DNA of 64,000 bases from Elusimicrobiales bacterium. Lineage in GTDB: Bacteria > Elusimicrobiota > Elusimicrobia > Elusimicrobiales > UBA9959. The translations under genes were made by a program, and so were the position numbers. The stretch spans positions 62,001 through 126,000 of the forward strand of contig JAQTOU010000007.1 in assembly GCA_028713125.1 (NCBI GenBank), written 5' to 3'. The notes below the pieces were generated by a model. That model searched no databases. It had not been told where the DNA came from and saw only the letters and a list, made by a program, of their open reading frames with translations. Below, piece by piece: positions 52,511-60,621 of this stretch. Within the stretch, counting starts at the first letter, position 1, and each line of letters starts with the position of its first letter.

Positions 52511-53589
52511 CCGCGAAAGAAAGCCTCAAGAAAAAGATCTTGGCCGGCAGGCGCATCTCGCCCGCCGAAGCGGACGCCCTTTTCTCCTGGGACCTCCTTG
52601 AGCTGGGGGGAGCCGCGGACATGAGGCGCAGGCTTATACACCCGGTGAACACGGTAGGTTTTATCCTGGACCGGATCATCAACTTCACGAATGTCTGCGA
52701 AGCAGCCTGTGACTTCTGCGCCTTCCACGCCGGGGCGGCCCTTAAGCCCTACGAGCTTTCCATGCCTGAGATCCTTTCCAAGATAGAGGAGCTCCAGGCT
52801 CTGGGTGGGACGCAGGTAATGCTGCAGGGCGGCCTTCACCCGCGGCACACGCTCGCCACCTATACCGGCATGGTCAGGGAAATAAAAAAACGCTTCCCCG
52901 CTGTCTGCCTCCATTCTTTTTCTCCAAGCGAACTGGCGCATATCTCCGCGAAGAGCGCGGTTCCCCTGGACCGCGTTATCGCCGATCTTCAGAGCGCCGG
53001 CCTCGACTCCGTGCCCGGCGCCGCGGACATGCTGGTAGACCGGATACGCGCGAAAGTCAGCCGCAAAAAGATCCGCACGGACGAATGGGTTGAAGTAATG
53101 CGCGCCCTGCACCGCCATGGGATGAAGTCTTCCGCCACCATGACCTACGGGATGGGGGAAACGCAAAAAGAAAGGATCGCTCACCTGGAAGTGGTCCGAA
53201 GAGTGCAGGATGAGACCGGCATCTTCAGGGCTTTTATCCCATGGTCTTTCTCGCCAAAGCGCACTAAGATGGAGAGCATGGCTCCAGCTACCGGCATCGA
53301 CTATCTTAAGATCGTGGCCGTCTCCCGTATTTTCCTGGACAATATCCGCTACATACAGGCCGGCTGGCTTACGGAAGGCCTGAAGCTCGCGCAGATCGCC
53401 CTCGCAATGGGCGCTAACGATATGGGCGGCGTGCTGACCGAGGAAAAAGTGGTGAAGGCTACCGGCGCCGGGACCAAAGCGGGAATGGCGGAATTCATCG
53501 ACCTTATAAAGAACGCGGGAAAGATACCGGTCCTGCGGGATTCCGACTATAAGATCCTGGACCGGCGGCCCGGCGGGAGGCTGAAATGA
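52507..53589 (+). CDS. mqnC: Cyclic dehypoxanthinyl futalosine synthase MqnC (radical SAM)
   Basis: Radical SAM enzyme forming the cyclic intermediate from dehypoxanthine futalosine. 360 residues, cluster cysteines C64-x3-C68-x2-C71 (NVCEAACDFCAF), then MLQGGLHP, and the C-terminal GANDMGGVLTEEKVVKATGA typical of MqnC. Start and stop overlap neighbours by 4 bp, showing tight translational coupling. Confidence 0.93.
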   Translation: MTAKESLKKKILAGRRISPAEADALFSWDLLELGGAADMRRRLIHPVNTVGFILDRIINFTNVCEAACDFCAFHAGAALKPYELSMPEILSKIEELQALGGTQVMLQGGLHPRHTLATYTGMVREIKKRFPAVCLHSFSPSELAHISAKSAVPLDRVIADLQSAGLDSVPGAADMLVDRIRAKVSRKKIRTDEWVEVMRALHRHGMKSSATMTYGMGETQKERIAHLEVVRRVQDETGIFRAFIPWSFSPKRTKMESMAPATGIDYLKIVAVSRIFLDNIRYIQAGWLTEGLKLAQIALAMGANDMGGVLTEEKVVKATGAGTKAGMAEFIDLIKNAGKIPVLRDSDYKILDRRPGGRLK

Positions 53590-54380
53590 CCGCGCTGACC
53601 CTCGCCTTTTCGCCCTGCCCGAACGACACTTTTATTTTCCACGCCCTGCTCCACAAGCTTATAGACACGGGCGATTACTCCTTTTCCGCCAGTATCGACG
53701 ACGTAGAGGCCCTGAACACGGCCGCTTTCGCCCGGCGCTTCCAGGTCACCAAACTTTCCACGGGCGCCTACCTCCGGCTCAGGGACCATTACGAGCTGCT
53801 TGATTCCGGGGCGGCCATGGGCTTCGGCTGCGGCCCGCTCGTGGTGTCGGCAAAAGGTCATTCTTTGTCCTCCGCCTCCAGGATAGCGGTGCCGGGCGCC
53901 AACACTACGGCCCTGCTGCTGATGAAAAGCTGGAACCCGGGGCTGAAGAACCTTGTCGAGGAGCGCTTCGACAGGATACTTCCGGGGATAAAAGCCGGCA
54001 AATACGACGCGGGGCTGGTTATACATGAGGGCAGGTTTATCTACCGGGATTACGACTGCGTCCAGGTCGCGGATCTGGGCGCCTGGTGGGAAAATGAGAC
54101 CGGCTGCCCGATACCCCTCGGCTGCATCGCGCTCAGGAAAGGCCCGGACACCGCGCCCCACCGGGAGAACATAGAGCGGCTGATAAGAGAGTCCGTGATC
54201 CGAGCGCGCGCCCATCCGGAAGAATCCCGCGCTTTCATCCGCGGCCACGCCCCGGGCGCGAGCGATGAAATAATCGACGCCCACATAAAACTGTACGTGA
54301 ACGACTTCTCGGTTTCGATAGGCGAGGCGGGGAGAAAAGCTTTTAAGGTCCTGGAGGAAAGATGCAAAGAAAGCCTGTGA
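53586..54380 (+). CDS. mqnD: 1,4-dihydroxy-6-naphthoate synthase MqnD
   Basis: Converts cyclic dehypoxanthinyl futalosine to 1,4-dihydroxy-6-naphthoate. 264 residues; the FSPCPNDTFIFHALLH start, STGAYL, and GLVIHEGRFIYRDY are diagnostic. Related to MqnA in fold. It overlaps mqnC by 4 bp and mqnB by 19 bp. Confidence 0.93.
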   Translation: MTALTLAFSPCPNDTFIFHALLHKLIDTGDYSFSASIDDVEALNTAAFARRFQVTKLSTGAYLRLRDHYELLDSGAAMGFGCGPLVVSAKGHSLSSASRIAVPGANTTALLLMKSWNPGLKNLVEERFDRILPGIKAGKYDAGLVIHEGRFIYRDYDCVQVADLGAWWENETGCPIPLGCIALRKGPDTAPHRENIERLIRESVIRARAHPEESRAFIRGHAPGASDEIIDAHIKLYVNDFSVSIGEAGRKAFKVLEERCKESL

Positions 54381-54979
54381 CCTGCCTCATAATGGCTACG
54401 CTGCTGGAGGCGGAGCCGTTCATAAAGGGGCTTTCCCTGAAAAGAACCTCCTCAAAACCTTTCCCCGTATACCGGGCCGGGAACCTCGCCGCCGTCATTT
54501 CCGGCATCGGCAAGGCCAACTGCGCCATGGCGACCGCCTACGCCTGCCTGGAACTCGGGCCGCGGCTCCTCGTCAACCTCGGGGCCGCCGGAGCCACGGA
54601 CGCCGCGCTCCCGCTCGGCGCGAACCTGCACGTCTACCTCGCCGTGGAATTCGACAGGCCTGGCTTGAGAACGAAATTGCCGCACGAGCACAGTCCCGAA
54701 GTCCTGAAAGGCTTTTCCCTGGCCGCTATCGCCACCCAGGACCGCCCGGTGCTGGCGGCCGCGGAAAGGCGGGTCCTGGCGGAAAAGGCGCGGCTCGTGG
54801 ACATGGAAAGCGCCTCCTTCATCCAGACTTGCAGGAAGTTCGGGAAGAAATGCTACGTCTTCAAATTCGTGACCGACACGCCCGCCCACACCCACGGAAG
54901 CGCTATCGTCGACAATATAGAGAAATACCGGGACAGTTTCTTTGAGTTCTTCAAGAGTTCGGTCTTAACCCGCCTTTGA
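54362..54979 (+). CDS. mqnB: Futalosine hydrolase-type nucleosidase MqnB
   Basis: 205-residue nucleoside phosphorylase/hydrolase-fold protein. MATLLEAEPFIKGL at the N-terminus, VISGIGKANCAMATAYAC, LVNLGAAGATD, and the DMESASFIQ catalytic segment match MqnB/MTA nucleosidases. In this operon it should remove the base from futalosine or aminofutalosine. No deaminase gene (MqnX type) is present, so direct action on aminofutalosine or a deaminase elsewhere is required. It is the final gene of the operon. Confidence 0.9.
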   Translation: MQRKPVTCLIMATLLEAEPFIKGLSLKRTSSKPFPVYRAGNLAAVISGIGKANCAMATAYACLELGPRLLVNLGAAGATDAALPLGANLHVYLAVEFDRPGLRTKLPHEHSPEVLKGFSLAAIATQDRPVLAAAERRVLAEKARLVDMESASFIQTCRKFGKKCYVFKFVTDTPAHTHGSAIVDNIEKYRDSFFEFFKSSVLTRL

Positions 54980-55017
54980 AGGGCCCGCCCTTCCGGGCGC
55001 GGCCACCGCAGGCTCAC

Positions 55018-55181
55018 TTAAAAAGGCATTCCGATCTTCATGCGCGTCTGCGCGTCCTTGCTGTCCGGGTTCAGGCCGGCAAGATAACCAAGAGGCTTGT
55101 CAAGGAAGAGGTTAAATGCCGGGTGCCGGGTCCTACAGCGAAAGGTTCTATTGAAAGGCATAAATATATATAATTATAGGG
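55018..55181 (-). pseudogene. Remnant C-terminus of a minus-strand gene, possibly outer membrane barrel
   Basis: In the 236-bp gap after mqnB, the minus strand reads FNLFLDKPLGYLAG, then LNPDSKDAQTRMKIGMPF and TAA. This is a protein-like sequence ending in phenylalanine, as outer membrane beta-barrel proteins do. Upstream, after about 33 residues, the frame continues only to a nearby ATG through Arg-rich sequence, and no fuller ORF exists. It looks like the last part of a deleted gene. The + strand ORF 54976-55173 over the same DNA is a shadow. A short real gene of about 48 codons is the alternative. Confidence 0.4.
55151..55179 (+). promoter_or_regulatory. Probable promoter of the metal-binding protein/Crp operon
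   Basis: TTGAAA (55151-55156), 17 bp and TTATAG (55174-55179), inside a very AT-rich stretch (ATATATATAATTATA). TATAAT at 55169 is an alternative -10 with no good -35. Start of transcription would be about 30 bp before the ATG. Confidence 0.45.
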
Positions 55182-55215
55182 TAGATTTAGCGACAAACAG
55201 AACAGGAGAAACAAA

Positions 55216-55788
55216 ATGAAAAAGACCATACTGATTTCCATAGCGGCCCTGGCCTTAAGCGCCGGCCCGGCTTTCGCCGTAGAGGCCCATAAGGCCCCGG
55301 CAAAGAGCAGCTGCGCCGACTGCCCGATGCATAAACAGGCCGCCGCCAAGAAGTGCTCCAACAAAATGTGCCCCGAAGCGATGGAAGGCGTGGAGACCGT
55401 CGCGAAGAACACGGCCACCGGCGTAGAAATAACTATGACCGCGAAAAATCCGGAAACCATCGCCAAGGTGCAGGAGCTTACCCTGGTCCATTACAGCAAC
55501 AAGGACACTATGGACAAAGAGTGCCCCGCCAGGGTAGAGGGCGCCGAGTCCAAGGTAGAGAACACCGCCACCGGCGTGAAAGTGCTCCTCATCGGCAAGA
55601 CTCCCGCGGCCATAAAGAAGATCCAGGCCGCCTCCGCCAAGGAACACATGAAGGCCGGCTGCCCCGAAGAGCACGGCAAAAAAGAGGCCAAGGTCTCCAA
55701 GAAATACGCCTGCCCCATGAAATGCGCCGAATCCGACAAGCCGGGCAAATGCCCCAAGTGCGGAATGAACATGACGGAGAAAAAATAA
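55216..55788 (+). CDS. Exported heavy-metal-binding protein with internal repeat
   Basis: 190 residues, ribosome site AGGAGAAACAAA. Signal peptide MKKTILISIAALALSAGPAFA. The mature part begins with Cys/His/Met motifs (SSCADCPMHKQ, CSNKMCPEA), then two imperfect repeats, each with a KNTATGVEI/ENTATGVKV core and an alpha-helical end; it closes with the heavy-metal-binding motif YACPMKCAES...GKCPKCGMNM. The last motif is almost identical to that in the protein at 33177. A periplasmic metal store or chaperone is likely. The Crp-type regulator starts on the base after its stop. Confidence 0.8.
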   Translation: MKKTILISIAALALSAGPAFAVEAHKAPAKSSCADCPMHKQAAAKKCSNKMCPEAMEGVETVAKNTATGVEITMTAKNPETIAKVQELTLVHYSNKDTMDKECPARVEGAESKVENTATGVKVLLIGKTPAAIKKIQAASAKEHMKAGCPEEHGKKEAKVSKKYACPMKCAESDKPGKCPKCGMNMTEKK

Positions 55789-56460
55789 ATGGTATCAGCT
55801 CTACTCAAGCAGGTTTCTTTTTTCAACGGCCTGAGCAACGTCGAACTTAACAAAGTGCTCGCCATAGCGGGGGTAAAGAAGTACGCCGCCGGCCAGATGG
55901 TCTTCGCCAAGGCGGACCTGGGGAACCAGTTCTTCGTGGTCAAGTCCGGCCGCATCAAGATCTTCACCTCGGTGGGCCCCGAAAAGAAAAAGACCTTCGC
56001 CTTCCTGAAGAAAGGCGATTTCTTCGGCGAGATGTCCCTGCTCGGCGGAAAGACCCGCTCGGCCTCGGCCCAGGCCGCCGAGAACAGCGAGCTGTTCGTC
56101 ATCCCGAAAAAGAACTTCAAGAAGCTGATACTCGAGAACCCCGACTTCACGCTCAAGCTGCTGCACACGCTGGTCGAAAGGCTCAACAAGTGCAACAAGG
56201 ACGTGGAATCGATGCTGTTCCACAATATCCTGGGCAGGCTGGCCGACGCTATCCTGGAACTTTCCAAGGACAAGCACTCCAAGCCGGTCAAGATGGCCAT
56301 CAATCAGAACGAGCTGGCGCAGTACCTCGGGACCACCCGGGTACCTGTCTGCCGCGCCATCAGTACGCTAAAGCGCAGCGGCGTCATCGACTACCGCCGC
56401 GGCGAGCTGATCATCCTGAACTCCGCCCGGCTGCATTCCATCGCCGGGAAAACCAACTGA
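55789..56460 (+). CDS. Crp/Fnr-family transcriptional regulator
   Basis: 223 residues. Residues ~1-120 form a cyclic-nucleotide-binding-type beta roll; GEMSLLGGKTRSASAQA includes the Glu and Arg-Ser positions used to bind the phosphate of cNMP in Crp. No N-terminal cysteine cluster of Fnr is present. The C-terminus is the Crp winged helix (QNELAQYLGTTRVPVCRAISTLKRSGVI). The TAA-ATG junction with the metal-binding gene means the two are co-expressed, so it may regulate that gene and perhaps itself. hisS starts 10 bp on. Confidence 0.88.
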   Translation: MVSALLKQVSFFNGLSNVELNKVLAIAGVKKYAAGQMVFAKADLGNQFFVVKSGRIKIFTSVGPEKKKTFAFLKKGDFFGEMSLLGGKTRSASAQAAENSELFVIPKKNFKKLILENPDFTLKLLHTLVERLNKCNKDVESMLFHNILGRLADAILELSKDKHSKPVKMAINQNELAQYLGTTRVPVCRAISTLKRSGVIDYRRGELIILNSARLHSIAGKTN

Positions 56461-56470
56461 CGGCCGCCGC

Positions 56471-57718
56471 ATGATAAACTCCCTGCGCGGTTTCCGCGAC
56501 CTGCTTCCCCCCGAGTCGGACCTCTTCGCGCGCATTGAAGCCGCGGCGAGGGAAGTGTTCGGCCTGTACGGCTACCAGGAAATAAGGATCCCCGCGCTGG
56601 AAAAGAAAGAACTGTTCGTTAAATCCACAGGCGACACCACCGACATAGTGGAAAAAGAAATGTACGCCTTCACCGACGGCGGTGGCCGCGAGGTCGCCAT
56701 GCGTCCTGAGGGAACCCCCGGGATCGTGCGCGCCTATATCGAGCATAATCTTGGACAGACCGGCCGCAACGGCAAATACTTCTATATCGGGACCATGTTC
56801 AGGGCCGAGCGCCCCCAGGCGGGCCGCTACCGCGAGTTCACGCAGATAGGGGCGGAGCACATAGGCAATCCGTCGCCGGCGGCCGACGCGGAAAGCATCT
56901 CGATGCTGATCCGCCTGCTGGAGAAGCTGGGAGTAGAAGGCTGCTCGGCGGAGATAAACTCCCTTGGCTGCGCCGAATGCCGCAAAGCCTACCGGGAGAT
57001 CCTGCTGGCTTTCCTGCGGGCGCGGGCCGAGAAGCTCTGTGAGCCCTGCCGGGGCCGCATAGAGCGCAACCCGCTCAGAGCGCTGGACTGCAAAATAGAC
57101 GGCCCCGCCCTGGCTGAAGCGGGCCCCAAGCGCTCCCTCTGCCCCTCATGCACGGAGCATTTTGATAAGACCCAGCATCTGCTCGCAGCCGCCGGCGTAA
57201 GCTACAAGGTCAACCCCGGCCTGGTACGCGGACTGGACTATTACACAGGCACCGTCTTTGAAGTGCGGACCACCGCGCTCGGCAGCCAGGACGCGCTCTG
57301 CGGCGGAGGCCGCTACGACGACCTGGTAAAGTCCATGGGCGGCCCCGTAGCCCCGGCCATAGGCTGGGCTATCGGCGAGGACCGGGTAGCCATGCTCCTC
57401 AAGGACAAACCCGCCCCCGATAACGCGCCCAAAACTTTTATCGTAGCCGCCGCCAAGGAAGCAGGGGACAAAGCCTTCGCCCTGCTGACGTCCATGCGCG
57501 CCGCCGGCATAAGTTCGGACTTCTCCAACTTCGAGCTCAGCCTGAAATCCCAGATGCGCTCCGCCGACAAGAGCGGGGCCGCCTTCGCCTTGATAATCGG
57601 CGAGGACGAACTCAAAGCAGGAACCTGCGCCGTGAAGTCCCTTAAAGAGCACGGCGAGCAGCAAACGGTCCCGCTCCAAGACGCCCCTTCACACCTAAGC
57701 AAGCTTCTGAAGGCTTAA
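56471..57718 (+). CDS. hisS: Histidyl-tRNA synthetase
   Basis: Class II aminoacyl-tRNA synthetase charging tRNA-His. 415 residues, normal length. Motif 2 region TMFRAERPQAGRYREFTQ, the histidine-binding motif LVRGLDYYTGTVFEV, and motif 3 GWAIGEDRVAML are visible. A C-terminal anticodon-binding domain follows. The start is 10 bp after the Crp-type gene with only a weak site. The gap after it (235 bp) holds a structured RNA candidate. Confidence 0.95.
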   Translation: MINSLRGFRDLLPPESDLFARIEAAAREVFGLYGYQEIRIPALEKKELFVKSTGDTTDIVEKEMYAFTDGGGREVAMRPEGTPGIVRAYIEHNLGQTGRNGKYFYIGTMFRAERPQAGRYREFTQIGAEHIGNPSPAADAESISMLIRLLEKLGVEGCSAEINSLGCAECRKAYREILLAFLRARAEKLCEPCRGRIERNPLRALDCKIDGPALAEAGPKRSLCPSCTEHFDKTQHLLAAAGVSYKVNPGLVRGLDYYTGTVFEVRTTALGSQDALCGGGRYDDLVKSMGGPVAPAIGWAIGEDRVAMLLKDKPAPDNAPKTFIVAAAKEAGDKAFALLTSMRAAGISSDFSNFELSLKSQMRSADKSGAAFALIIGEDELKAGTCAVKSLKEHGEQQTVPLQDAPSHLSKLLKA

Positions 57719-57763
57719 TTTTTTGCTGTAAAACTAAAGAACCATATTTCGCGTCAGTTTAAC

Positions 57764-57900
57764 GGAGGGGTGGCAGGGGTGTTGCTCGACGAACCCTTTG
57801 CGGAAGGGGGGGCCCCGCCCTAATTATCCCGGGCGGGGGGAAACCGACGTAAGGGTTTCCATCTTCCAGGGTTCGCCGGGCAATACCCCTGACAGGCCCC
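57764..57900 (+). ncRNA. Candidate structured RNA with three-way junction, between hisS and aspS
   Basis: The 235-bp gap has a long helix: arms 57774-57797 (CAGGGGTGTTGCTCGACGAA...) and 57868-57891 (...GGGCAATACCCCTG). Of 24 positions, 21 are Watson-Crick, two are G-U pairs that exist only in + strand RNA, and one is A-C. After a bulge the stem goes on as GGAAG/CTTCC. It encloses two hairpins: CCCCGCCC/GGGCGGGG and GGAAACC/GGTTTCC. The result is a three-way junction. The shape fits a leader RNA of aspS or a mobile repeat element. I do not recognise it as a T-box or other known class. No terminator tail is seen. Confidence 0.6.
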
Positions 57901-57953
57901 CGACTGGTCATCTCGCGGAACAATACCCAAAGTAATTCTTTAAAAGGCAACAT

Positions 57954-59732
57954 ATGACAACAACAACCCCTTCAAAAAGCACCGCCCTCCGCACGCACAC
58001 CTGCGGCGAGCTCAACGCCTCCCACGCCGGGCAGACCGTCACCCTCGCCGGCTGGACCGACGTAAAGCGCAACCACGGAGGCGTCCTCTTCATAAACCTC
58101 CGCGACCTCTACGGCGTCACCCAGGTAGTAGCCAACCCCGGCAGCCCCGTCTTCCAGACGGCGGAAGAGGCCAAAAGCGAATACGTCCTGCGCGTGACCG
58201 GCAAAGTAGCCCTGCGCCCCGGCGCTAACGCCAATAAGAACATGCCCACCGGCGAAATAGAGATCGAAGCCTCCGAAATAACCGTCCTCAACCCCTCCCA
58301 GCCGCTCCCTTTCGAGCTGGGCGAGCACGCCGGAGTCTCCGAAGAAACCCGCCTTAAATACCGCTTTCTCGACCTCCGGAGGCCACGGATGGCGAAGAAC
58401 ATGGTGCTGCGAAGCCGCCTTTCCCAGGTAGTCCGCAACTACCTTTACGGCCTGGATTTCAACGAGATAGAAACGCCGCTGCTCACCCGGTCCACCCCCG
58501 AAGGCGCGCGCGACTTCGTGGTGCCCTCCCGCAACAACCCGGGCGAGTTCTACGCCCTGCCCCAGTCCCCGCAGCAGTTCAAGCAGGTCCTGATGATGTC
58601 CGGCATGGACCGCTACTTCCAGCTCGCCCGCAATTTCCGCGACGAAGAGCTGCGCTCCGACCGCCAGCCCGAGCATACCCAGATCGACCTCGAGATGTCC
58701 TTCGTCGACGAGCAGGACATCGCCCGCGTCGTGGAAGGCATGATGAAGGCCGTCTTCGCCTCCCTGGGCGAGGAAGTCTCCGCCCCTTTCCCCGAGATGG
58801 AATACTCAGACGTGATGCTTAAGTACGGCTCCGACAAGCCCGACCTCCGCTACGCCATCGAGATCAAGGACTGCTCGGAGGTCTTCAAAGCCTCCGGCTT
58901 CAAGGTTTTCTCCGAAGCCCTCGCCGGCGGCGGCGTGGTGCGCGCCATTAAAGGCGAAAAAGCCGCCGCCTTCAGCCGCAAAGACATGGACAGCCTGACG
59001 GACCTGGTCAAAGCCCGAGGTGCCAAAGGCCTGGTCTGGCTCCGGTTTAAAGAAGGTAAATTCGAATCCCCGACCCTCAAGTTCATGACCGAACCCGAGC
59101 TCGCCGCGCTCAAGGACCTGCTCGCCGTGAACGAAGGCGACGCGGTCTTCATAGCCGCCGACAAAGCCGCGGTGGCCGCGCCCTGCCTCGGCGCGCTCCG
59201 CACCGAACTTATCTCCCGCCTTAAGCCGCCCCCGTCGACGAAAAGGGCCTTCCTCTGGGTCCGCCATTTCCCGCTGCTCGAGAAAGACCCCGAGAGCCCC
59301 AACTGGACCTTCACGCACAACCCCTTCACCGCGCCGCTGCCCGGCGAGGAAGGCAAGCTCGACACCGACCCCGGCAACGTGCTCTCCTGCCAGTACGACC
59401 TGGTGCTCAACGGCGTCGAGCTCGGCTCCGGCTCGGTGCGCAACCACAGCCGGGCGATGCAGGAAAAGATCTTCGGCCTGATGGGCTACGACAAGGAGCA
59501 GGTGCAGCGCCGCTTCGGAATGATAGTTAACTCCCTGGACCTGGGCGCGCCCCCGCACGGCGGCATAGGCATAGGCTATGACAGGCTTATAGGCCTGATC
59601 TGCGGGACGGACTCCATCAGGGACGTCATAGCTTTCCCCAAGACTACCAGCGGCGCCTGCCTCATGAGCGACGCCCCGTCAATTATCGACGAGAAGCAGC
59701 TGAAAGAGCTGCATCTTAAGATCACTGATTAA
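57954..59732 (+). CDS. aspS: Aspartyl-tRNA synthetase (bacterial type)
   Basis: Class II synthetase, 592 residues, the usual size for bacterial AspRS with the GAD insertion. The N-terminal anticodon-binding OB fold (TLAGWTDVKRNHGGVLFINLRD), motif 2 ARNFRDEELRSDRQPEHTQ shortened, and motif 3 GIGIGYDRLIGLI are clear. asnS is present at the window end, so indirect Asn-tRNA formation is not required. It overlaps lipA by one base (TAATG). Confidence 0.96.
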   Translation: MTTTTPSKSTALRTHTCGELNASHAGQTVTLAGWTDVKRNHGGVLFINLRDLYGVTQVVANPGSPVFQTAEEAKSEYVLRVTGKVALRPGANANKNMPTGEIEIEASEITVLNPSQPLPFELGEHAGVSEETRLKYRFLDLRRPRMAKNMVLRSRLSQVVRNYLYGLDFNEIETPLLTRSTPEGARDFVVPSRNNPGEFYALPQSPQQFKQVLMMSGMDRYFQLARNFRDEELRSDRQPEHTQIDLEMSFVDEQDIARVVEGMMKAVFASLGEEVSAPFPEMEYSDVMLKYGSDKPDLRYAIEIKDCSEVFKASGFKVFSEALAGGGVVRAIKGEKAAAFSRKDMDSLTDLVKARGAKGLVWLRFKEGKFESPTLKFMTEPELAALKDLLAVNEGDAVFIAADKAAVAAPCLGALRTELISRLKPPPSTKRAFLWVRHFPLLEKDPESPNWTFTHNPFTAPLPGEEGKLDTDPGNVLSCQYDLVLNGVELGSGSVRNHSRAMQEKIFGLMGYDKEQVQRRFGMIVNSLDLGAPPHGGIGIGYDRLIGLICGTDSIRDVIAFPKTTSGACLMSDAPSIIDEKQLKELHLKITD

Positions 59733-60613
59733 TGGCCTTCCCGAAATGGATAGTGGACGAGGTTCGCCGCAACAAGGCGGACCTGCGCGGCTCCGCGGCT
59801 GCCGGCACCGCCGGCGAGCTGGCCAGGCGCGCCCTCCACACCGTCTGCGACGAAGCCCGCTGCCCCAATAAGGGGCGCTGCTTCTCCGAAGGCGAAGCCA
59901 CCTTCCTGATACTGGGAGACACCTGCACGCGGAATTGCGGCTTCTGCGCCGTTAAAAAAGCGAAGCCGCTGCCGCCGGACAAGGGGGAGCCGCGCCGCGC
60001 GGCCGAGCTCTGTAAAAAGTGGGGGCTTAAATACGCTGTCTTCACCTCGCCCACCCGCGACGACCTGCCCGACGGCGGAGCCGGCCATTTCGCCGAAACC
60101 AACCGCCTGATCAAGGAGCTCTCGCCGGGCATAAGGACGGAGCCGCTCATCCCGGACTTCCAGGGCGATATCAAGGCCCTGGAAACCGTCCTGGACTCCA
60201 ACCCCGACGTACTTGGGCATAACCTGGAGATGGTCTCCGGCCTTTACGCGGGCGCCCGCGCCGGATCCGACTACGGCCGCTCCCTGCGGCTGCTCTCCAA
60301 TTCCAAAAAGCTCAGGCCGGACATATTCACCAAGTCCGGAATAATGTTCGGCCTGGGGGAAAAGCCCGAGGAGCTGCTCAGGGCCCTGGGAGACCTGGCC
60401 GCGCACGGCTGCGACCTGCTGACGCTGGGGCAGTACCTCGCGCCGTCGAAAAGCCACCGCCCAGTCGAAAAATACTATACCGAAGAAGAATTCGCCCGCT
60501 GGGGGGAAAAGGCCCGGGCTGCCGGGTTTAAAGCCGTGCTGTCAGGCCCGCTGGTACGTAGTTCCTACCGGGCAAGCCGCCTTTACGCGGAGGCCGCCGC
60601 GAAGCCTCTCTAA
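59732..60613 (+). CDS. lipA: Lipoyl synthase
   Basis: Radical SAM enzyme inserting two sulfurs into octanoyl-lipoyl domains. 293 residues. Auxiliary cluster cysteines are 39, 44 and 50 (VCDEARCPNKGRC), and the radical SAM cysteines are 65, 69 and 72 (TCTRNCGFC). The C-terminal SGPLVRSSYRA carries the RSSY serine that ligates the auxiliary cluster. It overlaps aspS by one base. The next gene follows after 8 bp. lipB is not adjacent. Confidence 0.95.
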   Translation: MAFPKWIVDEVRRNKADLRGSAAAGTAGELARRALHTVCDEARCPNKGRCFSEGEATFLILGDTCTRNCGFCAVKKAKPLPPDKGEPRRAAELCKKWGLKYAVFTSPTRDDLPDGGAGHFAETNRLIKELSPGIRTEPLIPDFQGDIKALETVLDSNPDVLGHNLEMVSGLYAGARAGSDYGRSLRLLSNSKKLRPDIFTKSGIMFGLGEKPEELLRALGDLAAHGCDLLTLGQYLAPSKSHRPVEKYYTEEEFARWGEKARAAGFKAVLSGPLVRSSYRASRLYAEAAAKPL

Positions 60614-60621
60614 GACACCTA

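Noticed and set aside
54976-55173. 65-residue + strand ORF after mqnB
   Set aside because: Basic low-information sequence without ribosome site; the opposite strand over the same DNA reads as a true protein C-terminus.
57764-57900. T-box leader for aspS
   Set aside because: No T-box core sequence, specifier loop or terminator/antiterminator pair is visible, so the structure is listed as unclassified.
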